This document shows positions 1 to 9,700 of a DNA stretch of 64,000 bases, piece after piece. The DNA comes from Salmonella enterica subsp. enterica serovar Typhimurium str. LT2 (lineage in GTDB: Bacteria; Pseudomonadota; Gammaproteobacteria; Enterobacterales; Enterobacteriaceae). The notes beneath the pieces are model-generated. The model had not been told where the DNA came from. It saw nothing but the letters and a program-made list of their open reading frames with translations, and searched no databases. The stretch is from assembly GCF_000006945.2 (NCBI RefSeq), contig NC_003197.2, positions 4,774,001 through 4,838,000 on the forward strand, written 5' to 3'. The translations under genes were made by a program, and so were the position numbers. Every line of letters begins with the position of its first letter. Position 1 is the stretch's first letter.

Positions 1-1
1 C

Positions 2-295
2 GGACATACGCCTCGTTTCACCACGTTTATTCGTGATGTGGTAGGGCATGTCCCGCACACTAAGGAGAGACTGATGACGCTGATAGAGAGGATCCGCGCA
101 GCGGATCGCAGAAAAGGGGAACGGCAAGGAAGACAGGTTGGTCTGGAGGAAGGGCTGGAAAAAGGGCTGGAAAAAGGTCAGCGCGTTGCCGCATTGCGTA
201 TCGCCAAACAGATGCTGGCGGACGGACTTGACCGCGAGACTGTCCAGCGGTTCACCGGCCTTACGGCTGAAGAGCTTCAGGATGTTAGCCACTAA
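2..295 (+). CDS. Rpn-family recombination-promoting nuclease/putative transposase, C-terminal part (gene starts before the window)
   Basis: The reading frame is already open at base 2 and stops at 295, so only about 97 C-terminal residues are visible. They run through a RIRAADRRKGERQGRQ segment into a charged GLEEGLEKGLEKG helix repeat and a final region resembling a small helical domain, the usual tail of Rpn (YhgA-like, PD-(D/E)XK) proteins. The catalytic N-terminal nuclease domain lies outside the window. In E. coli the equivalent place upstream of yjiS is held by rpnD (yjiP/yjiQ), so this is probably its counterpart; that is inference from position. The E/K/G repeat is encoded by exact 12-bp tandem units at 152-175. 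An internal GTG at 38 is not taken as the start because the family signature continues upstream. Confidence 0.75.
   Translation, partial: GHTPRFTTFIRDVVGHVPHTKERLMTLIERIRAADRRKGERQGRQVGLEEGLEKGLEKGQRVAALRIAKQMLADGLDRETVQRFTGLTAEELQDVSH
152..175 (+). repeat. 12-bp tandem repeat (two exact units) inside the rpn gene
   Basis: The unit gggctggaaaaa occurs at 152-163 and 164-175, with a degenerate unit just before. It is in frame and encodes the GLEK repeat of the Rpn tail, so slippage would change protein length by four residues without a frameshift. Confidence 0.8.
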
Positions 296-475
296 CGCGG
301 TTCCAGTCTGAATGTTGCAGGCCCGGTGCCCGCCGGGCAACGCTCTCTATAATTATCGCTGATAACCTCACGAATATACCGAACTTTACCGATAGCGCCA
401 GCCATCTCTACTACCCTTATTGTTCTGAGCGGCATTTACGGCTGCCTTAATGACGATAACAAGGAGACATGTGAT

Positions 476-1846
476 ATGGCTTACCAGACAGTGAATCCTG
501 CCAATAATCAGCTCATTAAAGAGTACCCCCCGCACACGGACGCGGATATTGAAGCCGCGCTGCAAAAAGCTGACGCGCTCTATCACTCCGATTGGTCCAA
601 AGGAGAGATTGACCAACGTCTGCCGGTACTGCATAAGCTGGCTGACTTGATCGACAGCCGTGTTGAAGAACTGGCAAAAATCGCCAGCCAGGAGATGGGC
701 AAGCTCATCGAGCAGAGCCGTGGCGAAGTCAAACTGTGTGCGCAGATCGCTCGCTATTATGCGGATAAAGCGAAGCAGTTTCTTGCCCCGGTGCCTTATA
801 AAACCGAGTTTGGCGACGCGTGGGTAGAACATCATCCGATTGGCGTCATCATGGCTGTTGAGCCGTGGAACTTCCCGTACTATCAGTTGATGCGTGTGCT
901 GGCGCCGAACCTGGCCGCAGGTAACCCGGTGCTGGCGAAACATGCCAGCATCGTACCGCACTGCGCCGAGACGTTTGCCCATCTGGTGCGTGAAGCCGGC
1001 GCGCCGGAAGGCGCATGGACCAACCTGTTTATTTCCTCCGATCAGGTGGCGAACATCATCGCCGACCCGCGCGTGCAGGGCGCGGCGCTCACCGGATCTG
1101 AAAAAGCGGGGAGCGCCGTGGCGGCACAGGCGGCGAAGCACATTAAAAAATCGACGCTGGAACTGGGCGGGAACGATGTGTTCGTCGTGCTGGACGATGC
1201 CGATCTTGAGAAAGCGGTGAAAATTGGCGTGCAGGCACGGCTCACTAATGCGGGGCAGGTATGTACGGCGGCGAAGCGCTTTATCCTGCATGAGAAAATC
1301 GCCGATCAATTCCTCAGCCAGTTCACCGAGGCGTTCAGGAAGGTGAAGGTGGGGGATCAGATGGACGCTTCTACCGAACTGGGGCCGCTGTCGTCGAAAG
1401 ATGCGCTGGAAACATTGACCAGACAGGTCGAGGAAGCGGTGAAAAATGGCGCGACGCTGCACGTTGGTGGCAAGCCGCTGGAAAGCAAAGGCAACTTCTT
1501 TGAGCCGACCATTCTGACCCATATTACGCGTGACAACCCGGCGTACTTTGAAGAGTTCTTCGGCCCGGTGGCGCAGATGTATGTGGTGAAAGACGATGAC
1601 GAGGCGGTAAAACTCGCCAACGATTCCCACTACGGCCTGGGCGGTGCGGTGTTTAGTCAGAATATCGAACGCGCTAAACGCATGGCCTCCCGGATTGAAA
1701 CCGGGATGGTTTATATCAACTGGCTGACCGACACCGCAGCGGAGCTGCCGTTCGGCGGCGTTAAGCGTTCGGGCTTCGGACGCGAGCTATCGGATCTGGG
1801 GATTAAGGAGTTTGTGAACCAGAAGCTGGTAGTGGTGCGCCGCTAA
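476..1846 (+). CDS. sad: NAD(P)-dependent succinate-semialdehyde dehydrogenase (Sad/YneI type)
   Basis: A 456-residue aldehyde dehydrogenase that oxidises succinate semialdehyde to succinate in the cytoplasm, feeding 4-aminobutyrate carbon into the TCA cycle. The family marks are intact: the PWNFP cofactor-site motif near residue 130, the LELGGND motif with general-base Glu229, and NAGQVCTA with nucleophile Cys263. Length fits the E. coli YneI/Sad subgroup (about 460). The ATG is preceded by an AAGGAGA ribosome binding site at 461-467. The gene stands alone, with no regulator or transaminase beside it. The exact substrate is inferred from subfamily likeness; a related aliphatic semialdehyde is possible. 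Confidence 0.85.
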   Translation: MAYQTVNPANNQLIKEYPPHTDADIEAALQKADALYHSDWSKGEIDQRLPVLHKLADLIDSRVEELAKIASQEMGKLIEQSRGEVKLCAQIARYYADKAKQFLAPVPYKTEFGDAWVEHHPIGVIMAVEPWNFPYYQLMRVLAPNLAAGNPVLAKHASIVPHCAETFAHLVREAGAPEGAWTNLFISSDQVANIIADPRVQGAALTGSEKAGSAVAAQAAKHIKKSTLELGGNDVFVVLDDADLEKAVKIGVQARLTNAGQVCTAAKRFILHEKIADQFLSQFTEAFRKVKVGDQMDASTELGPLSSKDALETLTRQVEEAVKNGATLHVGGKPLESKGNFFEPTILTHITRDNPAYFEEFFGPVAQMYVVKDDDEAVKLANDSHYGLGGAVFSQNIERAKRMASRIETGMVYINWLTDTAAELPFGGVKRSGFGRELSDLGIKEFVNQKLVVVRR

Positions 1847-2050
1847 TCCCTGTTGCCCCTCTGAAATCGGGAGGGGCCTGGCTTTTTGCAGCGAAGGACG
1901 CGGATCTTAAATCAGAACGAAATAAGCGAACAAAACCCCCTCAATTGCCCTCCTTATTTATCCACGTTGCACTAACCGTGCTTTTTATCCCGGTATTGTT
2001 TGTACAGACATTCATGATGCCCGCATTTTCTGTTCTATGCGGAGGCCGGT
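1847..2050. other. Intergenic gap between sad and yjiS
   Basis: A short inverted repeat (cccctctgaaatcgggagggg, imperfect) follows the sad stop at about 1855-1877 and runs into gctttttgc, which looks like a rho-independent terminator. The rest should hold the yjiS promoter; no clear -10/-35 pair was identified. Confidence 0.45.
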
Positions 2051-2215
2051 ATGGAATTTTACGAGAACCGCCCCAGACAACCATTCATTGGCTTTGTGCA
2101 GCTCAGACGGGCGCTAAAAAGGTGGTGGCTGCGTAAGCGGGCCTGTCAGGCGCTGCGACGAATGAGTGACGAGCAGTTAAGGGATATCGGGTTGGAAAGG
2201 AAGGATGTGGAATAG
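2051..2215 (+). CDS. yjiS: DUF1127 small protein YjiS
   Basis: A 54-residue, strongly basic protein. The N-terminal half contains the RALKRWWLRKRACQALRRM stretch, and the C-terminal half reads MSDEQLRDIGLERKDVE, the classical DUF1127 signature (M-x-D-x-x-L-x-D-I-G-L). A strong GGAGG ribosome binding site lies at 2041-2045, six bases before the ATG. Length equals E. coli YjiS, and the position between the yjiR/sad side and symE/hsd fits. The molecular function of YjiS is not known; other DUF1127 proteins have been linked to RNA-binding and stress or phosphate responses, which is only suggestive here. Confidence 0.85.
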   Translation: MEFYENRPRQPFIGFVQLRRALKRWWLRKRACQALRRMSDEQLRDIGLERKDVE

Positions 2216-2289
2216 TGAATCTATTCAAGGGCAATAGTAATTAAAGGATTTTATGATATATTACTATGCCCTTATGTTATGCGTGCTCA

Positions 2290-2991
2290 CTATTTTATAT
2301 CATTTATATTAATATCATTAATCTTTTTCTCAATGTATTTTTCTGGTTTTATTTTGGTTTTTTGCTCAATCGCATGATATTTTTCCTTATCAATGGTTAT
2401 AGTCATTTTTTCTTTTTTGTTAAATATGCCAGGGATGATAATCGCTGCTGCAATTATCAATAATATTATTATTGCTGCATGAATTTTGTGTTTGGGAAAT
2501 GCTTTTAATAGAGTACACAGGATTGTTATACCCTTATGTATAAGATAAGGAAAAGATAGAAATAAAACAAATGGGCAAGCAAAATTTATGACATGTTTCC
2601 CATAGTAATTATTATTTATTGTTAGCGAATCAATACAGAATGCCATCACACAAAATAGAAATATTCCGAAGCATAAGAAGGATATAATGAAAGAACCTTG
2701 CATAATTCTTTTATGCAACTCTTGCAAAATACTATTTGTGATCTTTTCCAGTTTAGTGTTATGACAAATAACTACCAACATCGCAAAAAAAATCTCAGAT
2801 AAAGCAAGCGAAAATAACGTATTGAAGGCCATGTAGCTCATCAGCGTTTCGAAAAATATACTTTGCTGAAGATAGTATGGTAATAGAGCGTTGACCTCCA
2901 TAAAAAAAGTACATAGAAATCCAAGGGCGACATAAGCAATTAAACCTTCATTTCTCCAAAGCGTAATGTTTTCTTTTACTTTTAGCCGCAT
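2290..2991 (-). CDS. AT-rich orphan integral membrane protein of unknown function
   Basis: A 233-residue protein that I do not recognise. Hydrophobic stretches suggest about four or five membrane helices (roughly residues 17-40, 55-78, 97-122, 133-155 and 170-190), followed by a lysine-rich, presumably cytoplasmic tail of about 40 residues (KKEKMTITIDKEKYHAIEQK). The coding DNA is clearly poorer in GC than sad or the hsd genes and rich in AAA/ATT codons, which points to horizontal acquisition. It occupies the slot between yjiS and symE where E. coli K-12 has yjiT and mcrCB. Start taken at the ATG at 2991; upstream (2992-3010) reads AAGGAAAATC in coding sense, a fair ribosome binding site. A defence or immunity role is only a guess from neighbourhood. 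Confidence 0.6.
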   Translation of the reverse strand: MRLKVKENITLWRNEGLIAYVALGFLCTFFMEVNALLPYYLQQSIFFETLMSYMAFNTLFSLALSEIFFAMLVVICHNTKLEKITNSILQELHKRIMQGSFIISFLCFGIFLFCVMAFCIDSLTINNNYYGKHVINFACPFVLFLSFPYLIHKGITILCTLLKAFPKHKIHAAIIILLIIAAAIIIPGIFNKKEKMTITIDKEKYHAIEQKTKIKPEKYIEKKINDININDIK

Positions 2992-3026
2992 GATTTTCCT
3001 TCACTCATTGATATGAATTATAATTA

Positions 3027-3053
3027 AAGCTGGCAAGGGTTCTTTGCCAGCTT
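3027..3053. terminator. Bidirectional hairpin terminator between symE and the orphan membrane gene
   Basis: A 10-bp perfect stem (aagctggcaa / ttgccagctt) around a 7-base loop. In the symE direction it is followed by TTTAATTATAATT, and in the other direction by attttat. Confidence 0.75.
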
Positions 3054-3064
3054 ATTTTATGCGT

Positions 3065-3397
3065 TTACTTAGAACCTGCCATCACGTCGATAAACGCCTG
3101 CACCTGCTTTTGCTTACGCGCCGATAGCTTGCTCACCTGGCGCAGCGACTGCATCAACTCGCTTTCTTCTGGTTGCGGCTGCTGTGCCGTCAGCACAATA
3201 CAGCCGTTCATCACCCTCACATCCACCTCGGTACCGGTGGCGAAACCGGCGGCTTCCAGCCACTGGCCCTTCATGGTGAGGGCGGGAATGCGGGTATAAT
3301 CCGGATAACGACTCGCATAACTCACGGTAAGGTGACGGTTATTTGTTGGGGAGACTTCTGGATCGCACGGATCTGCAATAGAATGGACGGTAGTCAT
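3065..3397 (-). CDS. symE: SOS-induced toxin SymE (AbrB-fold, antisense-controlled)
   Basis: A 110-residue protein matching SymE, the toxin of a type I toxin-antitoxin system, which inhibits translation and promotes RNA decay (or nucleoid condensation in later work). The centre (residues about 25-70: TVSYASRYPDYTRIPALTMKG, then WLEAAGF, then VRVMNGCIVLT) is the swapped-hairpin AbrB-like fold typical of antitoxins recruited as a toxin. Expression control is visible: a LexA box 77 bp upstream of the ATG (3474-3489) and an antisense RNA gene, symR, covering the start codon and leader. It lies next to hsdSMR as in E. coli, which fits a role in the response to damaged or restricted DNA. A terminator hairpin follows the stop. 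Confidence 0.9.
   Translation of the reverse strand: MTTVHSIADPCDPEVSPTNNRHLTVSYASRYPDYTRIPALTMKGQWLEAAGFATGTEVDVRVMNGCIVLTAQQPQPEESELMQSLRQVSKLSARKQKQVQAFIDVMAGSK
3379..3384 (+). promoter_or_regulatory. -10 element of the symR promoter, inside symE
   Basis: TAGAAT on the plus strand, seven bases before the inferred symR 5' end at 3392. The -35 is weak (TTCTGG at 3356-3361, 17-bp spacing). The promoter of the antitoxin RNA is therefore encoded within the first codons of the toxin gene. Confidence 0.6.
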
Positions 3398-3467
3398 GAT
3401 GGCTATTCCCTAAAATAGTGATTGTGATGAGCGATATGGCCGTGTTCCCGCACGGCCATATCGCGCT
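3392..3467 (+). ncRNA. symR: SymR antisense RNA (antitoxin of symE)
   Basis: The plus strand here aligns in order with the E. coli SymR RNA as I remember it (about 77 nt): it begins agtcat, has the conserved block atagtgattgtgat, and ends with a long hairpin finishing gcgct. It is fully complementary to the symE start codon, ribosome binding site and leader, so it can block ribosome loading. The terminal hairpin (3431-3464) is a perfect 14-bp stem with a six-base loop and has diverged from E. coli with compensatory changes. It lacks a U-tract, as in the E. coli RNA. Confidence 0.85.
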
Positions 3468-3473
3468 AAATAC

Positions 3474-3489
3474 CTGTACATAACATCAG
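3474..3489 (-). promoter_or_regulatory. LexA (SOS) box of symE
   Basis: CTG-N10-CAG (ctgtacataacatcag), flanked by TA on the right, matches the LexA consensus core exactly. It lies in the symE upstream region, predicting induction by DNA damage. Confidence 0.8.
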
Positions 3490-3582
3490 TAAATAAAAGA
3501 AAAGTCCAGCTGAAAATAGACTGTAATGGGAATGTTCAGGAATAAACTGGATATATTTTTGATGGTTATGATTGCGGGGAAA

Positions 3583-3612
3583 TAATAAAAAGCGCACCGG
3601 GAAGGTGCGCTT
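3583..3612 (-). terminator. Rho-independent terminator of the hsd genes
   Basis: Stem AAGCGCACC / GGTGCGCTT with a five-base loop, followed in the hsdS direction by TTTTTATTATTT. It lies 12 bp past the hsdS stop. Confidence 0.85.
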
Positions 3613-3623
3613 GAAAATAAAGG

Positions 3624-5033
3624 TCAGGCTTTTTTACGCGAGGTTTTTTTACCGCCGCTGGCGGCGCGTTCGGCCTTAATTTTTTCCAGCAGGGCGGCGG
3701 CGCTGTTTTCACCGCTGATAAGTTCAGGGTTTTCCGCACGCCACTGGGCGGTCAGCTCGCCGCGGAAGGCCTTCGCCAGGATCGACTGGGTGAGGCTGTT
3801 GACGCGGGTCAGGGCGTTGTTGACCTGCTTTTCAATGGTGTCGGCGTAGGCGAAGAGTTGTTCGACGCGGCGGACGATTTCGTGTTGTTCTTGGAGTGGT
3901 GGTAGTATCAATGGGAGTGATTTTATCCTTGCCAAAGCCAACTTCCCTTGAGCTCCTGATTTTATTTCTGAATTGATAATATCCTGAAGATAACTACTTC
4001 TCAGCCATAAAGAAAGAAATCTATTGAAAATATTTTCGTTTAAATTACATATCTTGGCAGCATTTTCAGTTAAATTTGCATTATTATAAACATCTGGAAT
4101 TATACCAGCATCACCAATACATGCACCAACAATAGTTATATAAAGATCTCCAGATGAGACTGTATATCTAGAAATACTTTTTTGTATATATTCTTCTAAG
4201 TATAGTTGTCCTTCAGGAAGAACAGTTCCATTTTTTAGCTGCCCTGCTCTAATATATGGAAACCCTGTATTCTCAGCTATTAATGATTCACCTTTAGGTA
4301 ATCTCTTGCCACCTTTGACATCAGCAAATTGACCAATCTCACTGATTTTCCATAAAGATGGAATAGAAATATTCAATTCTGTTAACTTGAATTTATTTTT
4401 TTTATGAAGTTCTTTTGTCAGTTGCCCGTTTACTGCTGCAACTATCACTGATTGGCGAAAACGTTTCAGGATTTGTGGGATTTGCTCAAGACGTGCTTTG
4501 GTGCTGTCTACCTGCGCCAGCAGCGTATCGAGTTTTTCGGCGATGACTTTTTGTTCGGCAAGAGGTGGGACAGGAACACCATAGTTCTCAAGAAATTCTT
4601 TAGTAACACGTTTATGTCCGACTGAACCGGACATATTAAGTGCTCCATTAGTTAAAAAATCTTTAGTTTTAACTAAAGCAAACAACCAATGGGGATTAAT
4701 TAACCCATTAATAGACCGAAGAACATAATATTCAGTGCTACCGGCACCATAGCCGTTAGGGAATTCTTTGATTACAACAGCTTTTCCATTTTCGAAGCAT
4801 GGCGTGATTTTGGCAAAAATAACATCATCGTTCTGAAATTGAGTAAATCCTTTTTTTACTTCACTCCACTTTTTGGTTTCAAAGTTACATTTACCTAAAT
4901 AGGTTGTTGGAACACCGGCCATCGGCATAAATCCAACATCTAAATCATCATCAAGTTTAAGTTTGGGATTGAGGTTGCACATTTCATTGATTGTGCTTGT
5001 AGCCCACCCCTCCGGCAATTTCCCCCCACTCAT
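3624..5033 (-). CDS. hsdS: Type I restriction-modification specificity subunit HsdS
   Basis: A 469-residue DNA-recognition subunit that pairs with two HsdM (methylase) and two HsdR subunits to read a bipartite target. The layout is classical: recognition domain 1 (about residues 1-157), a central conserved spacer helix containing [21 protein letters not shown] (about 155-200), recognition domain 2 (about 205-375) and a conserved C-terminal arm with [22 protein letters not shown] (about 376-469). The two recognition domains are AT-rich (4570-5000 and 3900-4440 on the plus strand), while the conserved arms are GC-rich, so the gene is a mosaic. The ATG overlaps the hsdM stop by four bases. The conserved arms resemble the type IA (EcoKI/StySP) family. 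The target sequence cannot be read from the DNA. Confidence 0.93.
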
Positions 5034-6619
5034 GCCTTCACCTCGCCAAACGCTTCATTCAGCAACTGACGCTGAGCATCCGCTTCATCGCCCGCGCCCA
5101 GCTCGCGCATCAGCGCATCCAGTTCGCCCAGCGCCTGTACCAGCTCGCCCATCGCTTCTGCCGCCAGCACGTCCGGCTCCGGCAGACTGTCGGCGTCGAT
5201 GCTGTCTTTATCCTTCAGCCAGGAGATATCCAGCGAATCGGATTTTGCGCTGCGGATCCACTCGCGGCTGAACTTGCGCCAGCGGCTGGTGGCCTGGTGC
5301 TGGTCAGTGTTCTTGTTCTCTTCGCTGTCGGCGACTTCGCTCTCTTCGGCGTTAAAGCTCCACTCCCCTTCTTCACGCGGACTTAAGCCGTGTGGATCTT
5401 CGCCGTAGACAGTTTCAAACGGCTGCAGATGCTGCTCGGTAAACGGCGTGCGCTTGCCGAAGCTCGGCATATTGGTCCGCAGGTCATACACCCACACGTC
5501 ATCGGTGCAGTTTTTATCCTGATGCGGATTGGTGACCGTGCCTTTGGTAAAGAACAGCACGTTGGTTTTGACGCCCTGGGCGTAAAAGATACCGGTCGGC
5601 AGACGCAGGATGGTGTGCAGATGGCATTTGTCCATCAGGTCGCGACGAATATCGGTGCCCTTACCGCCTTCAAACAGCACGTTATCCGGCACCACCACCG
5701 CCGCGCGGCCGCCGGGGTGCAGGGTTTCAATAATATGCTGCATAAAGCACAGCTGTTTGTTGCTGGTCGGGTGCACGAAGGTACGGGTAATGTTGGTGCC
5801 CGCGGCGCTGCCAAACGGCGGGTTGGTGGCGACGATATGTGCCTTCGGCAGGTTTTCACCGTCGCTGCCCAGCGTGTTGCCCAGACGGATAGCGCCGCCG
5901 TGGTCGAGGTTGCCTTCAATATCGTGCAGCAGACAGTTCATCAGCGCCAGACGGCGGGTGCCGGGCACCAGTTCGAGGCCGATAAACGCGCGGTGGATCT
6001 GGAAATCCTGAGTGTCGCCATCAAGGTCATCCAGATCGTTAGTCTGTGATTTCACGTAACGGTCAGCTTCAATCAAAAAGCCCGCCGTACCCGCCGCCGG
6101 GTCCTGCACCACTTCACGCGGCTGCGGTTTCAGCAGATGGATAATGGTTTTGATCAGCGGGCGTGGGGTGAAGTACTGGCCCGCGCCAGATTTGGTTTCG
6201 TTGGCGTTCTTCTGCAGCAGCCCTTCGTACATATCGCCGAAGTCGTCGCGGGATTTCCCGTGGTTGCCATTGTACCAGTCCAGCGCATCCATATAGCTGA
6301 CCAGCTCAGTCAGCTGTTTGGGTTGCTCAATGGTGGTGCTGACATTATGGAATACCGCCTGCACCAGCTTTTTCTCATCTGAGCCTAACTGAACCAGCAG
6401 GTTGCGGTAGAACTGCATCTGATCCTGGCCAATACGCGATTTCAGGTCATCCCAGCGGTAGCCTTCCGGCAGGTAGTCCGCTTCCTGGCCGGTCTCTTTG
6501 CACATTTTCAAAAACAGCAGCGAGGCGAGTTCATTGACGTAGTTTTGATAGGAGACGCCGCCGTCACGCAGGTTGTCGCACAGTTTCCACAGCTTGGCGA
6601 CCAGATCGTTATTGTTCAT
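5030..6619 (-). CDS. hsdM: Type I restriction-modification methyltransferase subunit HsdM
   Basis: A 529-residue adenine-N6 methyltransferase subunit, the same length as EcoKI HsdM. S-adenosylmethionine motif I is DPAAGTAGF (Asp173 onward), and catalytic motif IV is NPPF at 266-269. The N-terminal helical region (about 1-150) and the C-terminal helical tail that packs on HsdS are both present. It methylates one adenine in each half of the HsdS target, protecting host DNA. It is translationally coupled to hsdS (four-base overlap) and separated from hsdR by 157 bp containing two REP units, consistent with the separate hsdM promoter known for this family. Confidence 0.96.
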
Positions 6620-6681
6620 TGAAGATCCTATTTGACATGGCGACCACCATTGTGGGTCGCAAAAGTGATTGAGCGTTTCAG

Positions 6682-6757
6682 ATGCCTGATGGCGCTTCGC
6701 TTATCAGGCCTACAGGGTTAGGTGTAGGCCGGATAAGGCATCGCCGCCATCCGGCGA
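6682..6757. repeat. Pair of inverted REP elements (BIME) between hsdR and hsdM
   Basis: Units at 6682-6713 (gcctgatggcg...atcaggcctac) and 6724-6757 (gtaggccggataaggc...gccatccggc) face each other. They lie downstream of hsdR, where such elements usually stabilise or end the upstream message. Confidence 0.9.
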
Positions 6758-6776
6758 AAACGGGGATGATACCCTC

Positions 6777-9700
6777 TTAAGCCAGTTCGTCCCAGATGTA
6801 ATCGCTGAACTTATCCAGCACGCTGTCGAGGTTGTCATCAAAGGTGCGCTGTAACATTGGCTTACCGCCTCGACGGTGGAAATTGCCGGTTTTGAAGACG
6901 TCGTCGTCGAGCACCACTTTCTCTTTCAGCGCCTGCGCTAAACGGTCGAGCCAGTTTATCTGCTCGTCGCTCCAGTCGTTCTCGGCCTTGATACGCGCCA
7001 GCGCGTGATCGACACGCTCGTCAAACGGTTTGAGCGCATCGCCCACCGCCGCGCGGCGGATATGGCCGATCAGGCGGGCGGCAATATCTTCGTTGCGCGT
7101 CGCTTTCCACGCGCTGCGCAGGGACGACTCTTCAAAATGCTGGCGGTCAAACCACTCCTGCAATTCCACCAGCCCTTTACGGGTGAGGTCACGCGGGCGA
7201 TTGATCACCGCCTGCAACGCGGGCTGGGCGTTCGGGGCGTGCTGCACCAGCGCATCGAACGCTTCGAGGAAATCCTGCGGTGTGTCGTAGTCGCCGTACA
7301 GCGATTTGACGCTTACCACCTCATCGTCAATATCGAGGAAAATGGGGGCCTCACGCAGGGCGTTGATATCGGTTGTCAGCCTTTCGAGACGGGCGATAAA
7401 GCCGGGAAGCTTATTGAAAATCTCGGCGCTCCAGTGCGGCCCTTTTTCCCGCAGGCGCGAAGCCAGACCACCAAAGTTAACGCCCGCGGCATCCAGGCAC
7501 AGTTCGTCCAGACGGCGGACCTGCTTATCTACCGCTTCGCTGCGATCGCGGTTATAGATGGCAAGACCGATAATCCGCTGCAGCTTAGCGACCAGCTGTT
7601 CATGGCTGTGTTCGGCAAAACTGCGGCCATCCGCTTCGATGGTTTTGTAGGTTTCTGAGTCGGTAATTTCGTTGACCAGCGTTTGCAGCTCCACCTGCGG
7701 ACGCACAACCACCGGGCGCATGGTATCGACGCTTTCCAGCGAGCTGTAGATATCCACGCAGTCGAAAATCTTAAAGCTGGTTTTCCCTACTGACGGACAC
7801 AGACGCGTGGCGCGGCCCTTCATCTGCTCGTAGAGAATGCGGCTTTTGACTTTGCGCAGGAACACAATATTACAGATAGACGGGATATCCACGCCGGTGG
7901 TCAGCAGGTCGACGGTGACTACGATATTGGGCAGCCGCTCTTTGTTAAAGCGGACGATCATGCTTTGCACTTTCTTCGCGTCTTTATCGGCATCACCGGT
8001 GATCTTGATGATCGCGTCGTGCTCAAGCTGCGGATACTTTTTCTTAAACGCGCTACGCAGCTCGTCAACCACCATATCGGCATGGGCGTTGGTGACGCAG
8101 AACACCAGCGTTTTTTGCTGCCCGGTGGGATCCAGGTATTTGGTGAGCTCGCCGCATACCGCGCGGTTAAACGCCGGGATCACCAGGCCACGGTTAAAAT
8201 CGGCGACCTCAAAATCCTGATCGTCGGCCAGCGTGTCGTTGATCAGCTCGCCCTGTGGGTTCAGGCGTTCCACCTGTTCACCCTCGGAAAGATAGACCCC
8301 GTCCTGTGCGTTGCGGGTGACGATCTGAATAGGGGGATCCTGATCGATCAGGTAACCGTCGATTACCGCCGTACGGTAGGTGTAGCGGTAAACCGGCTCG
8401 CCGAAAATATCCACCGTGTGCAGCGCTGGCGTGGCGGTCAGGGCGATTTTTACCGCGTCGAAATGATCGAGAATGCGACGGTAGGCGGAAACGTAATCCA
8501 GCTGGCTACGGAACTGCAGCTCGCCTTCGGTCTGCTCTTTATCGAGAATGTAGCCACGGTGCGCTTCATCGACCACGATACAGTCGTAGCGGCCAACCGG
8601 CATCGGTTCATCGGATTGCAGCGTGCGCTTGACCAGTGACTGCACCGTGGCGACGTGAATTTTGGTGCTGTCTTCCGGGAATTTGTCGGTTAACCCTTTG
8701 ATATCAAAAATGCTGTTAAAGGTGTCGCCGTTAATGCGCGTGTCTTCAAACGCCCCCAGCGCCTGTTCGCCGAGCGAGCGACGGTCAACCAGGAACAGCA
8801 CGCGTTTGAAACGCTGCGACTGGATCAGGCGGAACATTAAAGCAATGGCGGTACGGGTTTTACCGGTACCGGTCGCCATTGCCAGCAGGATGTGTTGCTG
8901 ACCGTTTACGATAGCCTGTTCCACCGCGCGGACGGCATCTTCCTGGTAATAGCGCAGGCCGAGTTCGCTCATTCCGGGATTTTCGGCAAACCACTGATTT
9001 TGTTTCTGCGGATCGCTGCCCAGCATATCCAGCAGCTCTTCCGGGCGATGCCATTCCGGCAGCGCTTTCGACATGTTGGTGGTGTGGCGGACGTCGCGAT
9101 ACCAGATACCGCTCTTGGTCTTCATCGCCGCGCGGTATTCGCGCCCGTTGGTGGAGTAGCAGAAGGGGATTTTAAAGCGCTGTTTACCGCTGGTGTCCTG
9201 CCAGCTGATTTCATACTCCGGCACGGCGTCATGCACTTCGTCGGGAGCGTAGTGCTCCAGCAGCGTGTCGCGTAAAAATCCGTTATCGAAGTATTTACTG
9301 TAGCGGTAAGACTCGTTGAGCTTGCTGGAGACATCGGTATTTTTGCGTTTCGCTTCAACGACGGCGATGGGCTTCAGGCCAATGAACAATACGTAATCGG
9401 CAAAGCCTGTTTTTCCCGTTTCATCTGTACCTGTTGGCCATTCGGCAATCGCTTTATTGACGCCGGGTTCCGGGCGAGCGCCTTTGGCAAAGCGTAACGT
9501 TTTGCTATCTGCCTGCCAGCCCGCTTTACGCAACTGGGCGTCGATCAGGAAGCGACTCTCTTCTTCATTGAGTTCCAACGTGCGTTTGACAGCCTGGTCG
9601 GTGATTTCTTTATGATAGGCCTTACGTTCCTGTTCGGTTTGCTTCGCCAGTTCGGCATCTTTTGCTGCAAGCTGTGCCTCCAGCGCGGCCAGACGCGCTT

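Noticed and set aside
386..1630. Long minus-strand frame of 414 codons opposite sad
   Set aside because: It mirrors the high-GC codon pattern of sad, whose catalytic motifs are complete. The product is Arg/His/Phe-rich with no family character.
1945..2136. Frame of 63 codons upstream of yjiS
   Set aside because: It overlaps yjiS in another frame. The DUF1127 frame has the strong GGAGG site and the signature motif.
2266..2463. Plus-strand frame of 65 codons rich in Phe and Ile
   Set aside because: It is antisense to the C-terminal lysine-rich end of the AT-rich membrane gene; its composition follows from that.
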